Position numbers and translations under genes: made by a program | Shown: piece by piece, positions 15,853 through 24,118 of the stretch | How positions within the stretch are numbered: the first letter of the stretch is position 1 | Layout of the letters: each line of letters opens with the position of its first letter | Source: Granulicoccus phenolivorans DSM 17626 = NBRC 107789 = JCM 15570 | Lineage (GTDB): Bacteria > Actinomycetota > Actinomycetes > Propionibacteriales > Propionibacteriaceae | Direction: 5' to 3' | Assembly: GCF_000423085.1 (NCBI RefSeq) | Contig: NZ_AUHH01000028.1 | Location: forward strand, 1 to 57,068 | Length of the DNA: 57,068 nucleotides | The notes under the pieces: generated by a model | What the model saw: the letters and a program-made list of their open reading frames with translations, nothing else | Told to the model about the DNA's origin: nothing | The model's database searches: none

Positions 15853-17070
15853 ATGCCCGATTCCACACCAGTCACCGGTTTCACAGCAGCCGACGCCGTA
15901 CCGGACGAATCCGATCGGCGGGAAACCACCGGGGAGGCCCCCGGCTCGGTGGGCCTGGTCACGACCCAGCAGGTGCAGTTGTTCGACGCAACGCACCCGC
16001 TGGGGCTCGCCAGCGGCAACACCCTCACCGAGGTCACCGTCGCCTACGAGACGTACGGCACCCTGAACGCGACGCGGGACAATGCCGTGTTCATCTGCCA
16101 TGCGCTGACCGGGGACGCCCATGCGGCCGGCTATCACGCGGGCGACTCGAAACCCGGCTGGTGGGACAACCTGATCGGGCCCGGCAAGCCGGTGGACACC
16201 GACCGGTTCTTCGTGATCTGTCCGAATCTGCTGGGTGGCTGTCAGGGCACCACCGGGCCGGCCTCGCGCAACCCGGAGACCGGGGTCAGCTACGGGCTGG
16301 ACTTCCCGCTGCTGCAGATGGCCGACTTCGTGACCGTGCACCGGGCGCTGCTGGCCCACCTGGGCATCGACCGGCTGCTCGCCGCGGTGGGCGGGTCCCT
16401 GGGTGGCATGCAGGTTCTGCAGTGGGCGCTGTCGGCCCCCGAGCAGGTGCGCAATGCGGTGATCGTCGCGGCGTCCTCGCGGCTGACCGCGCAGAACATC
16501 GCGTTCTCCGCGGTCGCGCGACAGGCGATCATCCGGGACCAGGGGTTCCATGGCGGCCGCTACCTCGAGGAGGGCACGCTGCCGGAGACCGGGCTGCGGA
16601 TCGCCCGGATGATGGCGCACATCACCTACCTGTCGGAGGAGGCGATGTCGGAGAAGTTCGGCCGTCGGCTCCAGGATGCCGAGATCCCGCGGCACGGCTT
16701 CGGGGTCGATTTCGCTGTGGAGAGTTACCTGGACCATCAGGGCGAGAAGTTCCTCAATCGCTTCGATGCACTCAGTTATCTCTATCTGACCCGCGTGATG
16801 GACTACTTCGATCCCTTCGCCGACCCGGCGGCCACGGCCGCGGTGGCCCGCTCCGACAGCCGCTTCCTGGTGATGAGCTTCGACTCCGACTGGCGGTTCA
16901 ACACCGAACATTCCCGGCAGATCGTGCGTACGCTGGAGCGCGCCGGCTGCGCGGTCAGCTTCCGGGAAATCTCCTCGGCCTGGGGACACGACTCCTTCCT
17001 GCTGGCCGATCCCATTTATCACGCCACGATCGAGGCGTTCCTGGATCGCGCCGCCGAGGAGGCCCGATGA
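15853..17070 (+). CDS. metX: Homoserine O-acetyltransferase
   Basis: 405 residues with an alpha/beta-hydrolase fold. The catalytic triad is visible: S182 in GGSLGGMQ, D346 in FDSDWRF and H379 in WGHDSF. It acetylates homoserine from acetyl-CoA, the first dedicated step to methionine. The N-terminal ~35 residues are an extra polar extension. The stop overlaps the metW start (ATGA), so translation is coupled. The choice between acetyl- and succinyl-transfer cannot be proven by eye, but pairing with MetY favours acetyl. Confidence 0.95.
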   Translation: MPDSTPVTGFTAADAVPDESDRRETTGEAPGSVGLVTTQQVQLFDATHPLGLASGNTLTEVTVAYETYGTLNATRDNAVFICHALTGDAHAAGYHAGDSKPGWWDNLIGPGKPVDTDRFFVICPNLLGGCQGTTGPASRNPETGVSYGLDFPLLQMADFVTVHRALLAHLGIDRLLAAVGGSLGGMQVLQWALSAPEQVRNAVIVAASSRLTAQNIAFSAVARQAIIRDQGFHGGRYLEEGTLPETGLRIARMMAHITYLSEEAMSEKFGRRLQDAEIPRHGFGVDFAVESYLDHQGEKFLNRFDALSYLYLTRVMDYFDPFADPAATAAVARSDSRFLVMSFDSDWRFNTEHSRQIVRTLERAGCAVSFREISSAWGHDSFLLADPIYHATIEAFLDRAAEEAR

Positions 17071-17714
17071 CCGCCCGGCGGACCACCGAGTTGCGTACCG
17101 ACCTGACCCTGGTTGCCGAGCACATTACTCCGGGCTCCCGGGTGCTGGATCTGGGCTGCGGCTCCGGATCCCTGCTGCACTATCTGATTCATCAGCGCGG
17201 CTGCCAGGGCACCGGCGTGGAGATCGACGATGCGAAGGTGGTGGCCGCCATCCGGGCCGGGGTGTCGGTGATCGAGCTGGACCTGAACACCCAACTCGGC
17301 GAGTTCGCCGACGACTCCTACGACACGGTCGTGCTGTCGCGGACCCTGCAGGCGATCCGCTACCCGGCCCAGGTGCTGCAGCACATGGGCCGGATCGCGT
17401 CACGCTGCATCGTGTCGGTGCCGAACTTCGGGCAGTGGCGCAACCGGCTGGCCCTGATCTCCGGGCACATGCCGATCTCCCGGGACCTGCCGTGGCAGTG
17501 GTACGACTCGCCCAACGTGCGCTACACCACGCTGAAGGACCTGGAGACCTTCTTCGACACCAGCGGATTCCGGATCGACGAGCGGATCCCCCTGAACTCC
17601 GACGGCGAACCGCTCGGGCTGACCCGACGCAACCCGAACCTGTTCGCCGGCTCGGCCATCTACGTGCTCACCGCCGACCCCACCCGGGACTGGTCGCGGA
17701 CGCGCGCCCACTGA
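17067..17714 (+). CDS. metW: MetW-family methyltransferase-like protein
   Basis: 215 residues starting MTARRTTELRTDL, overlapping metX by 4 bases. A SAM-binding Rossmann motif, VLDLGCGSGSLL, and the MetW hallmarks SRTLQAIRYP, VPNFGQWRNRL and PWQWYDSPN are present. MetW is found beside metX in many bacteria and is thought to act with it or activate it; its own methylation substrate is not established. The cluster has no visible MetH/MetE here, so the final step is encoded elsewhere. Confidence 0.92.
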   Translation: MTARRTTELRTDLTLVAEHITPGSRVLDLGCGSGSLLHYLIHQRGCQGTGVEIDDAKVVAAIRAGVSVIELDLNTQLGEFADDSYDTVVLSRTLQAIRYPAQVLQHMGRIASRCIVSVPNFGQWRNRLALISGHMPISRDLPWQWYDSPNVRYTTLKDLETFFDTSGFRIDERIPLNSDGEPLGLTRRNPNLFAGSAIYVLTADPTRDWSRTRAH

Positions 17715-17750
17715 TCCTCGGCCCCGTCCGGGACTCCGGCGGGTCCGGGG

Positions 17751-18197
17751 TCAGCGGCTGAGCGCGAGTTCGGCCCGGCTGGGGGCGTACGGGGTGAACC
17801 GCAGGCGCATCCCGGCCTCGTCCGGGGTGCGGTCGGCCTTGCTCAGGTTGCACGGCCCACAGGCCGCGATGGTGTTCAGCCAGGAGTTCGGTCCACCGCG
17901 CGATTGCGGAATCAGGTGGTCCACGGTGCTGGCGTACCCGCCACAGTAGGCGCAGGTGTGCCGATCCCGCTTGAGGACCCCGCGCTTGGTCCAGCCGGGG
18001 GCCCGGGCGTACAGGAAGGCCGTCTTCACGTAGCGGATCAGGCGCAGCACCACCGGCCACGGGTAGGGGCCGATCGCGTGGCCCTCGCGGGCCTCCTCCA
18101 CGATGGCGACCTCACGGACCAACATTCCGATCGCGTGCTTGATCGACACCGTGTGCAGGGCGGTGTTGTCGGAGTTCAGCACAAGCACACCGCTCAT
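17751..18197 (-). CDS. HNH endonuclease
   Basis: 148 residues from ATG 18197 (GGAAGGAG upstream). The C-terminal half holds the HNH fold: CAYCGG, VDHLIPQSRGG, the downstream Asn of LNT and CGPCNLSK, so two CxxC pairs bind zinc and the His of DHLIP is catalytic. The N-terminal half (SIKHAIGMLVREVAIVEEA) is typical of a common actinobacterial stand-alone HNH family of unknown role. The gene is preceded by a strong terminator 72 bases upstream, so expression may be attenuated or driven by its own promoter. Confidence 0.88.
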   Translation of the reverse strand: MSGVLVLNSDNTALHTVSIKHAIGMLVREVAIVEEAREGHAIGPYPWPVVLRLIRYVKTAFLYARAPGWTKRGVLKRDRHTCAYCGGYASTVDHLIPQSRGGPNSWLNTIAACGPCNLSKADRTPDEAGMRLRFTPYAPSRAELALSR

Positions 18198-18644
18198 AGC
18201 CGCTCCTTCCTGGACAGCTGGACCCGGTGAGTCCTGGGTGAAACCGCCCGGACCGTGCGCCGGGCAACAAAAAACCGTCCCGCGCAAAGCGCGGAACGGC
18301 TGACTCGGAGACCCGCCACGGGGGCAGGAGAGGGCATCGCACACCCGTCGATCGTTCGCCGACGTAGCGGCGGCCACACCCGCGGACGCGGGTCGGCCTC
18401 ACCGCGGTCGGCCCCGGGGTGGAGGCAGCCGGTGGACAGCGGGGAGCTACACCGCAGCAGGGCGCCGCGCGGGCTCGCCGACGGGTGCGACGGGTTCGAC
18501 CCCGTCGTCAGCTGTTCGGTCATCGGGCGCCTCCTCTCTGCGGACCGTCCTCAGTTATGCGTCCCATGATTGCGTTCCTGGAAACAGGGTAGTGATCGGC
18601 GGGAAAACGGCAACTGAATTCTTCCCCAACAGGTGCCCCGGGCC
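18198..18644. other. Long non-coding leader or small RNA region
   Basis: About 445 bases between the exonuclease gene end and the HNH gene. On the minus strand GAGGAGGCGCCCG precedes an ATG at 18523, but that frame runs straight through the terminator at 18269-18299, so a normal protein is unlikely. Several GC-rich self-complementary segments suggest structured RNA. A transcript starting near 18560 and ending at the terminator would be ~290 nt. Confidence 0.45.
18269..18299 (-). terminator. Strong Rho-independent terminator upstream of the HNH gene
   Basis: On the minus strand CCGTTCCGCGC-TTT-GCGCGGGACGG is followed by TTTTTT. This is the most classical terminator in the window, with an 11-bp stem (one G-T pair) and a U-tract. 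No protein-coding gene ends just before it on that strand. Confidence 0.9.
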
Positions 18645-19631
18645 TCAGGCCTCGTCCCGGGGCGCCCGCGCCAGCGCGGTCAGGATCCGGTCGGCGGAGG
18701 TGCCCAGGCCCAGTTCACGAGTCAGTACGCCGAACCGCTCCGGGTCAGCCGGGGTGGCTGGCAGCACCAGCTCGGCCAGGTCCGGCACCGGCAGATCCCG
18801 GACCACTTGGACCACCCGCGGCCCCACCGTCAGATAGTCCGCCCCGGCCAGCATCTTGGTCCGCTGCCCCTTGGTCAGCCCGGTCCCGCCGGACTCGGCC
18901 GCCGCCTGCAGGGTGGTGAGGTCACCGAAGGTCCCCAACAGGGTCGCCGCGGTCTTCTCCCCGATCCCGGCCACCCCGGGGATGCCGTCGGAGGTGTCTC
19001 CGCGCAGGGTGGCGAAGTCGGCGTACTGGGTGGATTCGATGGCGTACTTCTCCCGGATCCAGTCGGGGGTGACGATCTGCAGGTTGGACATCCCGCGCGC
19101 GGTGTAGAGCACCCGGATCCGGTCGGTGACCAGTTGGAACAGGTCCCGGTCCCCGGTGACCACATCCACCGGGACGCTGACCTGGGTGGCCAGCGAACCG
19201 ATCACGTCGTCGGCCTCGTGGTGATCCGCGCCGACCACGGCCAGCCCGAGCGCGGCCAGGACGGCTTCGATCCAGGGGACCTGGACGCCGAGTTCGGCCG
19301 GCGCGGCCTCGGCCGCGGGTGCACCACCGGCCCCCGGAGCGGGCTTGTGGCCGTCGTCGGCCGAGGCCGCCGGGTCGGCGACCCGGTGGGTCTTGTAGCT
19401 GGGCAGCAGTTCCACCCGCCAGGCGGGGCGCCAGTCGTTGTCCCAGCAGCAGGCCAGGTGGGTGGGGGAGTAGTCGGTGATCAGCCGGGCGATGAAGTCG
19501 AGCAGCCCGCGTACCGCATTGTTGGGTTGCCCGGCCGGGGTGGTCAACGTCGACGGCATCCCGTAGAAGGCGCGGAAGTACAGCGAGGCGGTGTCCAGCA
19601 GCATCAGGCGCGATTCCGGCATGCCCACCAT
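18645..19631 (-). CDS. Stand-alone 5'-3' exonuclease (PolA N-terminal-type / FEN-like)
   Basis: 328 residues, matching only the exonuclease domain of DNA polymerase I. Metal-binding acids are visible in LLDTASLYFR, EADDVIGSLA, VTGDRDLFQL and RGDTSDGIPG, followed by a helix-hairpin-helix GVAGIGEKTAATLL. It should cleave 5' flaps and RNA primers during replication and repair, next to a separate full-length polymerase elsewhere. ATG 19631 is used; ATG 19622, preceded by GGTGGG, is an alternative. A low-complexity Pro/Ala insert (~residues 86-108) is unusual. Confidence 0.92.
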   Translation of the reverse strand: MVGMPESRLMLLDTASLYFRAFYGMPSTLTTPAGQPNNAVRGLLDFIARLITDYSPTHLACCWDNDWRPAWRVELLPSYKTHRVADPAASADDGHKPAPGAGGAPAAEAAPAELGVQVPWIEAVLAALGLAVVGADHHEADDVIGSLATQVSVPVDVVTGDRDLFQLVTDRIRVLYTARGMSNLQIVTPDWIREKYAIESTQYADFATLRGDTSDGIPGVAGIGEKTAATLLGTFGDLTTLQAAAESGGTGLTKGQRTKMLAGADYLTVGPRVVQVVRDLPVPDLAELVLPATPADPERFGVLTRELGLGTSADRILTALARAPRDEA

Positions 19632-19714
19632 GGTCGCAGGTGGCGCAGCTGCCGACTCGGCCGGTCCGGGACCGCGCGCCGACAGCGGGCAGCGGAGAGC
19701 GCGCTCGAAGGCAA

Positions 19715-20062
19715 TCAGATCCCCATCACCAGGCGCACGCCCGCTGCGATCTTCACCAGGATGAAGCTGGGAACGTGTCCGACCGGGTACGGATCAAGGA
19801 ATTCGCGGCTGACCGGCCCCACCTGGGACACCACCGCTACCGAATCCTTGCCCAGGCCGGATGCATCGACCGGGACCAGTACGTTGCCCGGAAACGCTTC
19901 GAGCGCAACATTCGAGGTCAACGGCACGACCAGGACGGTGGCGATGCGAGTGGCGAGCAACCAGTCCTCCTGCAGTACGACCGCGGGTCGACGCTTCGCA
20001 GGCTCCGACTCCCGCGGCGAACCGAAATCCACCCACACCACATCCCCGTGGGAGATCACCAC
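19715..20062 (-). CDS. mazF: MazF/PemK-type endoribonuclease toxin
   Basis: 115 residues with the MazF fold: GDVVWVDFGSPRESEPAKRRPAVVLQ at the start, then TVLVVPLTSN and SQVGPVSREFL. The conserved Arg of KRRPAVV and the Thr/Ser of PLTSN form the active site. MazF-type toxins cut mRNA at specific short sequences. The ATG overlaps the 3' end of the antitoxin gene by 7 bases, giving coupled synthesis. All key residues look intact, unlike the decayed Doc module at 2.6 kb. Confidence 0.92.
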   Translation of the reverse strand: MVISHGDVVWVDFGSPRESEPAKRRPAVVLQEDWLLATRIATVLVVPLTSNVALEAFPGNVLVPVDASGLGKDSVAVVSQVGPVSREFLDPYPVGHVPSFILVKIAAGVRLVMGI

Positions 20063-20301
20063 TGCGTCGACGCCAGGATGATTCGCTCGGACTCCGCGAC
20101 AAAGAGGCCCTCCTGCGACGGCTGCCCGAGGCGAGCAATCACGGCATCGGCCTGAGCCGTCAGTTCGGCTTTGCCTTCCAGCTCCTCCACAAAGCGGAGA
20201 CCTGCGCGCCGAAAGAACTCCGACCGGTTCATGCCGTGCCGGGCAGCGACCCGCTCGAAGTGCTCGAAGTCACCGTCCGGGATTGAAATTGCCGTCTTCA
20301 T
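20056..20301 (-). CDS. mazE: RHH-type antitoxin of the MazF module
   Basis: 81 residues: MKTAISIPDGDFEHFERVA fits the beta-strand/helix start of a ribbon-helix-helix DNA-binding domain, followed by a C-terminal tail that would neutralise the toxin. It is upstream of mazF and overlaps it. The -10 element TATACT ends six bases before the ATG, so the mRNA should be leaderless. A palindrome covers this -10, so it probably represses its own promoter. Confidence 0.88.
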   Translation of the reverse strand: MKTAISIPDGDFEHFERVAARHGMNRSEFFRRAGLRFVEELEGKAELTAQADAVIARLGQPSQEGLFVAESERIILASTQW

Positions 20302-20307
20302 AGGGCG

Positions 20308-20323
20308 AGTATAACTGGTTATA
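20308..20323 (-). promoter_or_regulatory. mazEF promoter with palindromic operator
   Basis: The perfect inverted repeat TATAAC-TG-GTTATA (20310-20323) overlaps the -10 hexamer TATACT (20308-20313, minus strand), which is six bases from the mazE ATG. Antitoxin bound there would block RNA polymerase, the usual autoregulation of such modules. Confidence 0.8.
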
Positions 20324-20428
20324 CCACGAGCGGGAACGCCTGCCTCGGGTTACGGCCTGCGCGTTGGGGACCCGCTCACCACCGTGCGCAGATCCGGAAC
20401 CCCGGCGCGAGTGACGTAACCTTTCGGA

Positions 20429-22063
20429 GTGCATTGGAACCCGCCCCGTTTCGTCCCCCTCGGCGTTTCGCTGATCTGCGGGCTGCTCACCGGACTCGCG
20501 TTCGAACCGTTGGCGCTGTGGCCGTTGATGCCGCTGGGGATCGCCGCGTTCGTGGTGCTGGTCGCGGTGCTGCGGAATCGTCGGGCCTTCGGGATCGGCT
20601 ACAGCTTCGGGTTCGGGCTGCTCGGGATCACCGTGTGGTGGCTGTCGGTGTTGCCGGTCGGGCCGGCCGCGCCGCTCGTGGCAGCGGCGGTGGTGGCGAT
20701 CCAGGCGCTGTATTTCGGGTTGCTGGCGATCGGCGTACGCCTGGTCCGGCGTCTGCCCGGCTGGCCGGTCTGGGTGGCCTGCCTGTGGCTGGTCGCCGAG
20801 ATCGGGCTGGCCCGGTTCCCGGTCGGCGGGTTCGGCTGGGTGCGGGCGGCGTACGCGATGGTGGACAGCCCGCTGAACGGATTCTTCCCGCTGCTCGGCG
20901 CCGGTGGGGTCAGCTGGCTGACGGCGCTGATGGGTGCGGGGCTGGCCTGGCTGGTCCTGACGGTGGGCGAGCGCCGCCGGCTGCTGCCGGCCCCCGCGGC
21001 CAAGCGGCTGATCGTGCGCCACAGCGCGCTGCTGGCCGTCGGATTGGTCCTGCTCGGGGTGGCCGGGATCGGGCTGCGCGGCTTCCAGGTGGAGTCCGCG
21101 GCCGGCTCGGGCACGATCGCGGTCGGCATGGTGCAGGGCAACATCGACGCGCCCCGGGGCTATCTCGGGCCGGCCCGCTCGGTCACCGCGAATCATGCCG
21201 CCGAGACCGGCCGGCTGATGGAGCGGGCCCGGGCCGGTGAGGTCGCCGTCCCGGACTTCATCCTGTGGCCGGAGAACTCCACCGACATGGATCCGACCCG
21301 GGACTACGGCACCGAACGGATCATCAGCGGAGCGGTCCGCGGTGCCGGGGTGCCCATTCTGGTCGGCGCCATCATGTCCGGACCGGGGCCCGACGAGCGG
21401 CAGACCAGCAGCCTGTGGTGGGAGCCCGGCGACCGGATCACCGCCCGCTACGACAAGCAGGATCTGGTGCCGTTCGGGGAGTACATCCCGCTGCGGGAGG
21501 TGCTGCTCCCGATGATCCCGCTGCTCGCGCTGACCGGCGAACAGGGTGTCCCGGGCACCGAGCCGGGCCGGCTGGCGGTCACCGTCGCCGGTCGGCCGGT
21601 GACCATCGGGACGGCGATCTGCTATGAGGTCGCCTACGACGACACCATGCGGGAAGCGGTGACCGGGTCGAACGTGCTGGTCGTCCAGTCCAACAACAAC
21701 GCCTTCCGGCAGACCCCGCAGATCGAGCAGCAGTTCGCGATCACCCGGGTGCGGGCGATGGAAGCCCGCCGCGAAATCGTCGTGTCGACCACCACGTCGA
21801 TCTCGGGCTACATCGACCGGAACGGGCAGGTGGTGCAGCAGACCCCGGACATGGTGGCCTTCTCCAACACCTACCAGGTCCCCCTGCGTACCGCCCTCAC
21901 CCCGGCGACCCGGATCGGCGGCTGGTTGGATGCCGCCCTGTTCGCCATCGGCCTCGGGTCGGTGGTGGCGGCCCTGCTGGTCAGCCGTCGGCGGCGAAAG
22001 TCGGCCGGCACCGGCGGTTCCGCCACTGTGGACGCCGGTGTGATGGGAAACAATGCCGGATAG
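20429..22063 (+). CDS. lnt: Apolipoprotein N-acyltransferase
   Basis: 544 residues, starting at GTG 20429. About seven transmembrane helices surround a nitrilase-like periplasmic domain. The triad is visible as E282 (WPENST), K343 (YDKQDLVPFGEY) and C398 (TAICYEV). It adds the third acyl chain to lipoproteins, as shown for mycobacterial Lnt. TAACCT ends six bases before the start, suggesting a leaderless transcript. The next gene, ppm1, follows closely; in mycobacteria lnt and ppm1 are fused or neighbours, linking lipoprotein acylation and mannosylation. Confidence 0.95.
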   Translation: MHWNPPRFVPLGVSLICGLLTGLAFEPLALWPLMPLGIAAFVVLVAVLRNRRAFGIGYSFGFGLLGITVWWLSVLPVGPAAPLVAAAVVAIQALYFGLLAIGVRLVRRLPGWPVWVACLWLVAEIGLARFPVGGFGWVRAAYAMVDSPLNGFFPLLGAGGVSWLTALMGAGLAWLVLTVGERRRLLPAPAAKRLIVRHSALLAVGLVLLGVAGIGLRGFQVESAAGSGTIAVGMVQGNIDAPRGYLGPARSVTANHAAETGRLMERARAGEVAVPDFILWPENSTDMDPTRDYGTERIISGAVRGAGVPILVGAIMSGPGPDERQTSSLWWEPGDRITARYDKQDLVPFGEYIPLREVLLPMIPLLALTGEQGVPGTEPGRLAVTVAGRPVTIGTAICYEVAYDDTMREAVTGSNVLVVQSNNNAFRQTPQIEQQFAITRVRAMEARREIVVSTTTSISGYIDRNGQVVQQTPDMVAFSNTYQVPLRTALTPATRIGGWLDAALFAIGLGSVVAALLVSRRRRKSAGTGGSATVDAGVMGNNAG

Positions 22064-22102
22064 GACAGAATGGATGTCTCCCGCCGACCCCTGGAAGTGA
22101 GC

Positions 22103-22906
22103 ATGACCGAACAGCCCGTCAGCCCCGACCGCTTTGACGATCTGGGGAAGATCCTGGTGATCATCCCCACCTACAACGAGGCCGACAACATCGGCATGAT
22201 CGTCACCCGGCTGCGCGAGGCGGTACCGGAGGCGCACGTCCTGGTCACCGATGACAACTCCCCGGACGGTACCGGTGCCATCGCCGACGACATGGCCGCC
22301 CACGACGATCACATCCATGTGCTGCACCGCCAGGGCAAGGAAGGTCTGAGTGCGGCGTACCTGGCCAGCTTCCGCTGGGGGCTGGACCAAGGCTACGACG
22401 TGCTGGTCGAGCACGACGCCGACGGCTCCCACCAACCCGAGCAGTTGCCGCGCCTGCTGGAGGCGCTGCGCGGGGCGGACATGGTGAAGGGTTCGCGCTG
22501 GGTCCCCGGCGGCTCGGTGGTCAACTGGCCCAAGTCCCGGGAAGTGCTCTCCCGCGGCGGCGGACTGTGGACCCGGCTGATGCTGGGGATGCCGATCAAG
22601 GACGTCACCGGCGGATTCAATGCCTTCCGAGCCAGTACGCTGCGGGCGATCCTCGGCGACCTCGATTCCAAGGGGTACGGCATCCAGCGCGATCTGACCT
22701 GGGCCACCCATCAGCGTGGGATGAAGATCGTGGAAGTGCCGATCGAGTTCAAGGAGCGCGAGCGGGGCAACTCGAAGCTGGGCAAGGACGTGTTCGTCGA
22801 GGCGATCATGTCGACCACGAAGATGGGCCTGGCCCATCGCGGCCAACAGCTCCGATCCGCCCTGCGGCCCGGCCGCTCGGGGCAGGATTCCGGAAAGGGG
22901 CAGTGA
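22103..22906 (+). CDS. ppm1: Polyprenol-phosphate mannose synthase (GT2)
   Basis: 267 residues; ATG 22103 chosen because GGAAGTGAGC precedes it. GT2 features include IIPTYNEADNI, VTDDNSPDGTG and VEHDADGSHQPEQLP (the metal-binding DAD), then GSRWVPGGSVVNWP, as in DPM1/Ppm1 enzymes. It transfers mannose from GDP-mannose to polyprenol phosphate, the donor for extracellular mannosylation of lipoglycans and proteins. It shares an operon with lnt and overlaps fxsA by one base. Confidence 0.93.
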   Translation: MTEQPVSPDRFDDLGKILVIIPTYNEADNIGMIVTRLREAVPEAHVLVTDDNSPDGTGAIADDMAAHDDHIHVLHRQGKEGLSAAYLASFRWGLDQGYDVLVEHDADGSHQPEQLPRLLEALRGADMVKGSRWVPGGSVVNWPKSREVLSRGGGLWTRLMLGMPIKDVTGGFNAFRASTLRAILGDLDSKGYGIQRDLTWATHQRGMKIVEVPIEFKERERGNSKLGKDVFVEAIMSTTKMGLAHRGQQLRSALRPGRSGQDSGKGQ

Positions 22907-23490
22907 TGTCCGGGCAGCAGCGATCTCCCGCCCCGAAGCAGTCCCGCCGCTGGGTGGTGCCGGTGGTGGCCGGGGTGATCGTGCTGCCGGTGCTGGAGAT
23001 CCTGCTGCTGATCCTGGTCGGCAACCAGATCGGGGCGCTGTGGCTGCTGTTCATCCTGCTGGTGATCGCGGTCGTCGGCGCCCTGCTGATCCGCCGGGAG
23101 GGGAGCAAGGCCTGGGCGGCCCTGCGGGACATGTTCCGGCCGGGTGCCGCCCCCAACGCCGAACTGGCCGATGCCGCGCTGCTGATGCTGGCGGGCATTC
23201 TGCTGGTGATCCCCGGCTTCCTCACCGACCTTGCCGCGGTGGGGCTGTTGGTACCGCCGATCCGCCGCGTCGTCCGGCGCCGGATCATGGTCGTGGTGGG
23301 TGACCCGATGGACCGGATCGGGTTCGACCCGACCACTGCCACCGGCTTCACCGTGCGTGGGCGGGGGAGTGTGATCCCCGGGGAGGTCGTGGAGGACCAG
23401 CCGTACGGGGACGATCCCTATCGCCAGCGGCGCGATCGTCCCGGTGGCGAGGACGACGGCGGAATCATCGAGGGCGAGATCGAACGCTGA
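22906..23490 (+). CDS. fxsA: FxsA-family membrane protein
   Basis: 194 residues, start ATG 22906 overlapping the ppm1 stop (TGATG). Two N-terminal helices (VLPVLEILLLILVGNQIGAL..LLFILLVIAVVGALLI) and a third (LLMLAGILLVIPGFLTD) match FxsA, including the RREG motif. A charged Asp/Arg/Gly-rich tail follows. E. coli FxsA relieves phage T7 exclusion; the role in actinobacteria is unknown. Third gene of lnt-ppm1-fxsA. Confidence 0.92.
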   Translation: MSGQQRSPAPKQSRRWVVPVVAGVIVLPVLEILLLILVGNQIGALWLLFILLVIAVVGALLIRREGSKAWAALRDMFRPGAAPNAELADAALLMLAGILLVIPGFLTDLAAVGLLVPPIRRVVRRRIMVVVGDPMDRIGFDPTTATGFTVRGRGSVIPGEVVEDQPYGDDPYRQRRDRPGGEDDGGIIEGEIER

Positions 23491-23545
23491 CCCGTCGCCC
23501 GCAGGCGCCGGGATCGCCCCGGGCAGGCCGGGCCAGGACAGAACA

Positions 23546-23576
23546 GCGCCGCCGCACGCAATGCGTACGGCGGCGC
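23546..23576. terminator. Bidirectional terminator-like hairpin
   Basis: A perfect 9-bp stem GCGCCGCCG/CGGCGGCGC encloses an inner ACGC-AAT-GCGT stem. It lies midway between convergent fxsA and rbpA, so it can end both transcripts; no T-tract. Confidence 0.7.
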
Positions 23577-23618
23577 CGATGTGTGGGTCCGACGATTGAT
23601 CCGGCCGGGTGGGCCCGA

Positions 23619-23951
23619 TCAGTGCCGGGAGCGGAGCAGATCCAACCGCTCGGCGAGCAGATCCTCCAACTCCGCGATGCTGCGACGTTCGCGCAGCATG
23701 TCCCAGTGCGTACGCACCGGCTTGACCTCGCGCTCCTCCATCGGAACGCCATCGGACCGGACGGACTCGTGGCCGCACTTGGGGCAGGTCCAGCTGGTCG
23801 GCAACTCGGCCTCCTCAGCGAAGATCCGCGTGAAGTGGTGGCCCTGCGGACAGTCGAACCCGATCTCCTGACGGGGTGCGAACTCGATTCCGGACTCGTC
23901 CTCGAAGGACTTTGCGCCCAATCCCGAGCCGCGCAAGGAACGATCAGCCAT
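23619..23951 (-). CDS. rbpA: RNA polymerase-binding protein RbpA
   Basis: 110 residues: RGSGLGAKSFEDESGIEFAPRQ is the conserved N-terminal tail, then zinc-binding CPQGHHF and CPKCGH, and the sigma-interaction region ending in EDLLAERLDLLRS. RbpA binds the principal sigma factor and RNA polymerase and stabilises the open complex. GGGAGG precedes the ATG at 23951. An actinobacteria-only gene, it is the clearest taxonomic marker in the window. Confidence 0.97.
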   Translation of the reverse strand: MADRSLRGSGLGAKSFEDESGIEFAPRQEIGFDCPQGHHFTRIFAEEAELPTSWTCPKCGHESVRSDGVPMEEREVKPVRTHWDMLRERRSIAELEDLLAERLDLLRSRH

Positions 23952-24118
23952 GACAACCTCCCATTGTGTGAACACCAGACCAACCCGCTGGTGACTCACG
24001 CCTCTGAGTCATCAACGCGCGGCCTCGGCGCGATGTTCCCGTCTGTCGAGAATACCCGATCCGGATTTGACAAGCAGGCCCCGGGTTGCCCGCTTTCCGC
24101 ACCTGACCGGGGCGGGGT

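Noticed and set aside
18194-18523. Open frame of 109 codons with a good ribosome binding site upstream of the HNH gene
   Set aside because: It runs through the strong terminator and matches no family; treated as leader or RNA.
20270-22846. 858-codon open frame on the minus strand opposite lnt and ppm1
   Set aside because: Composition typical of antisense shadows (His/Gln/Gly/Arg-rich), and lnt and ppm1 with full catalytic motifs occupy the other strand.
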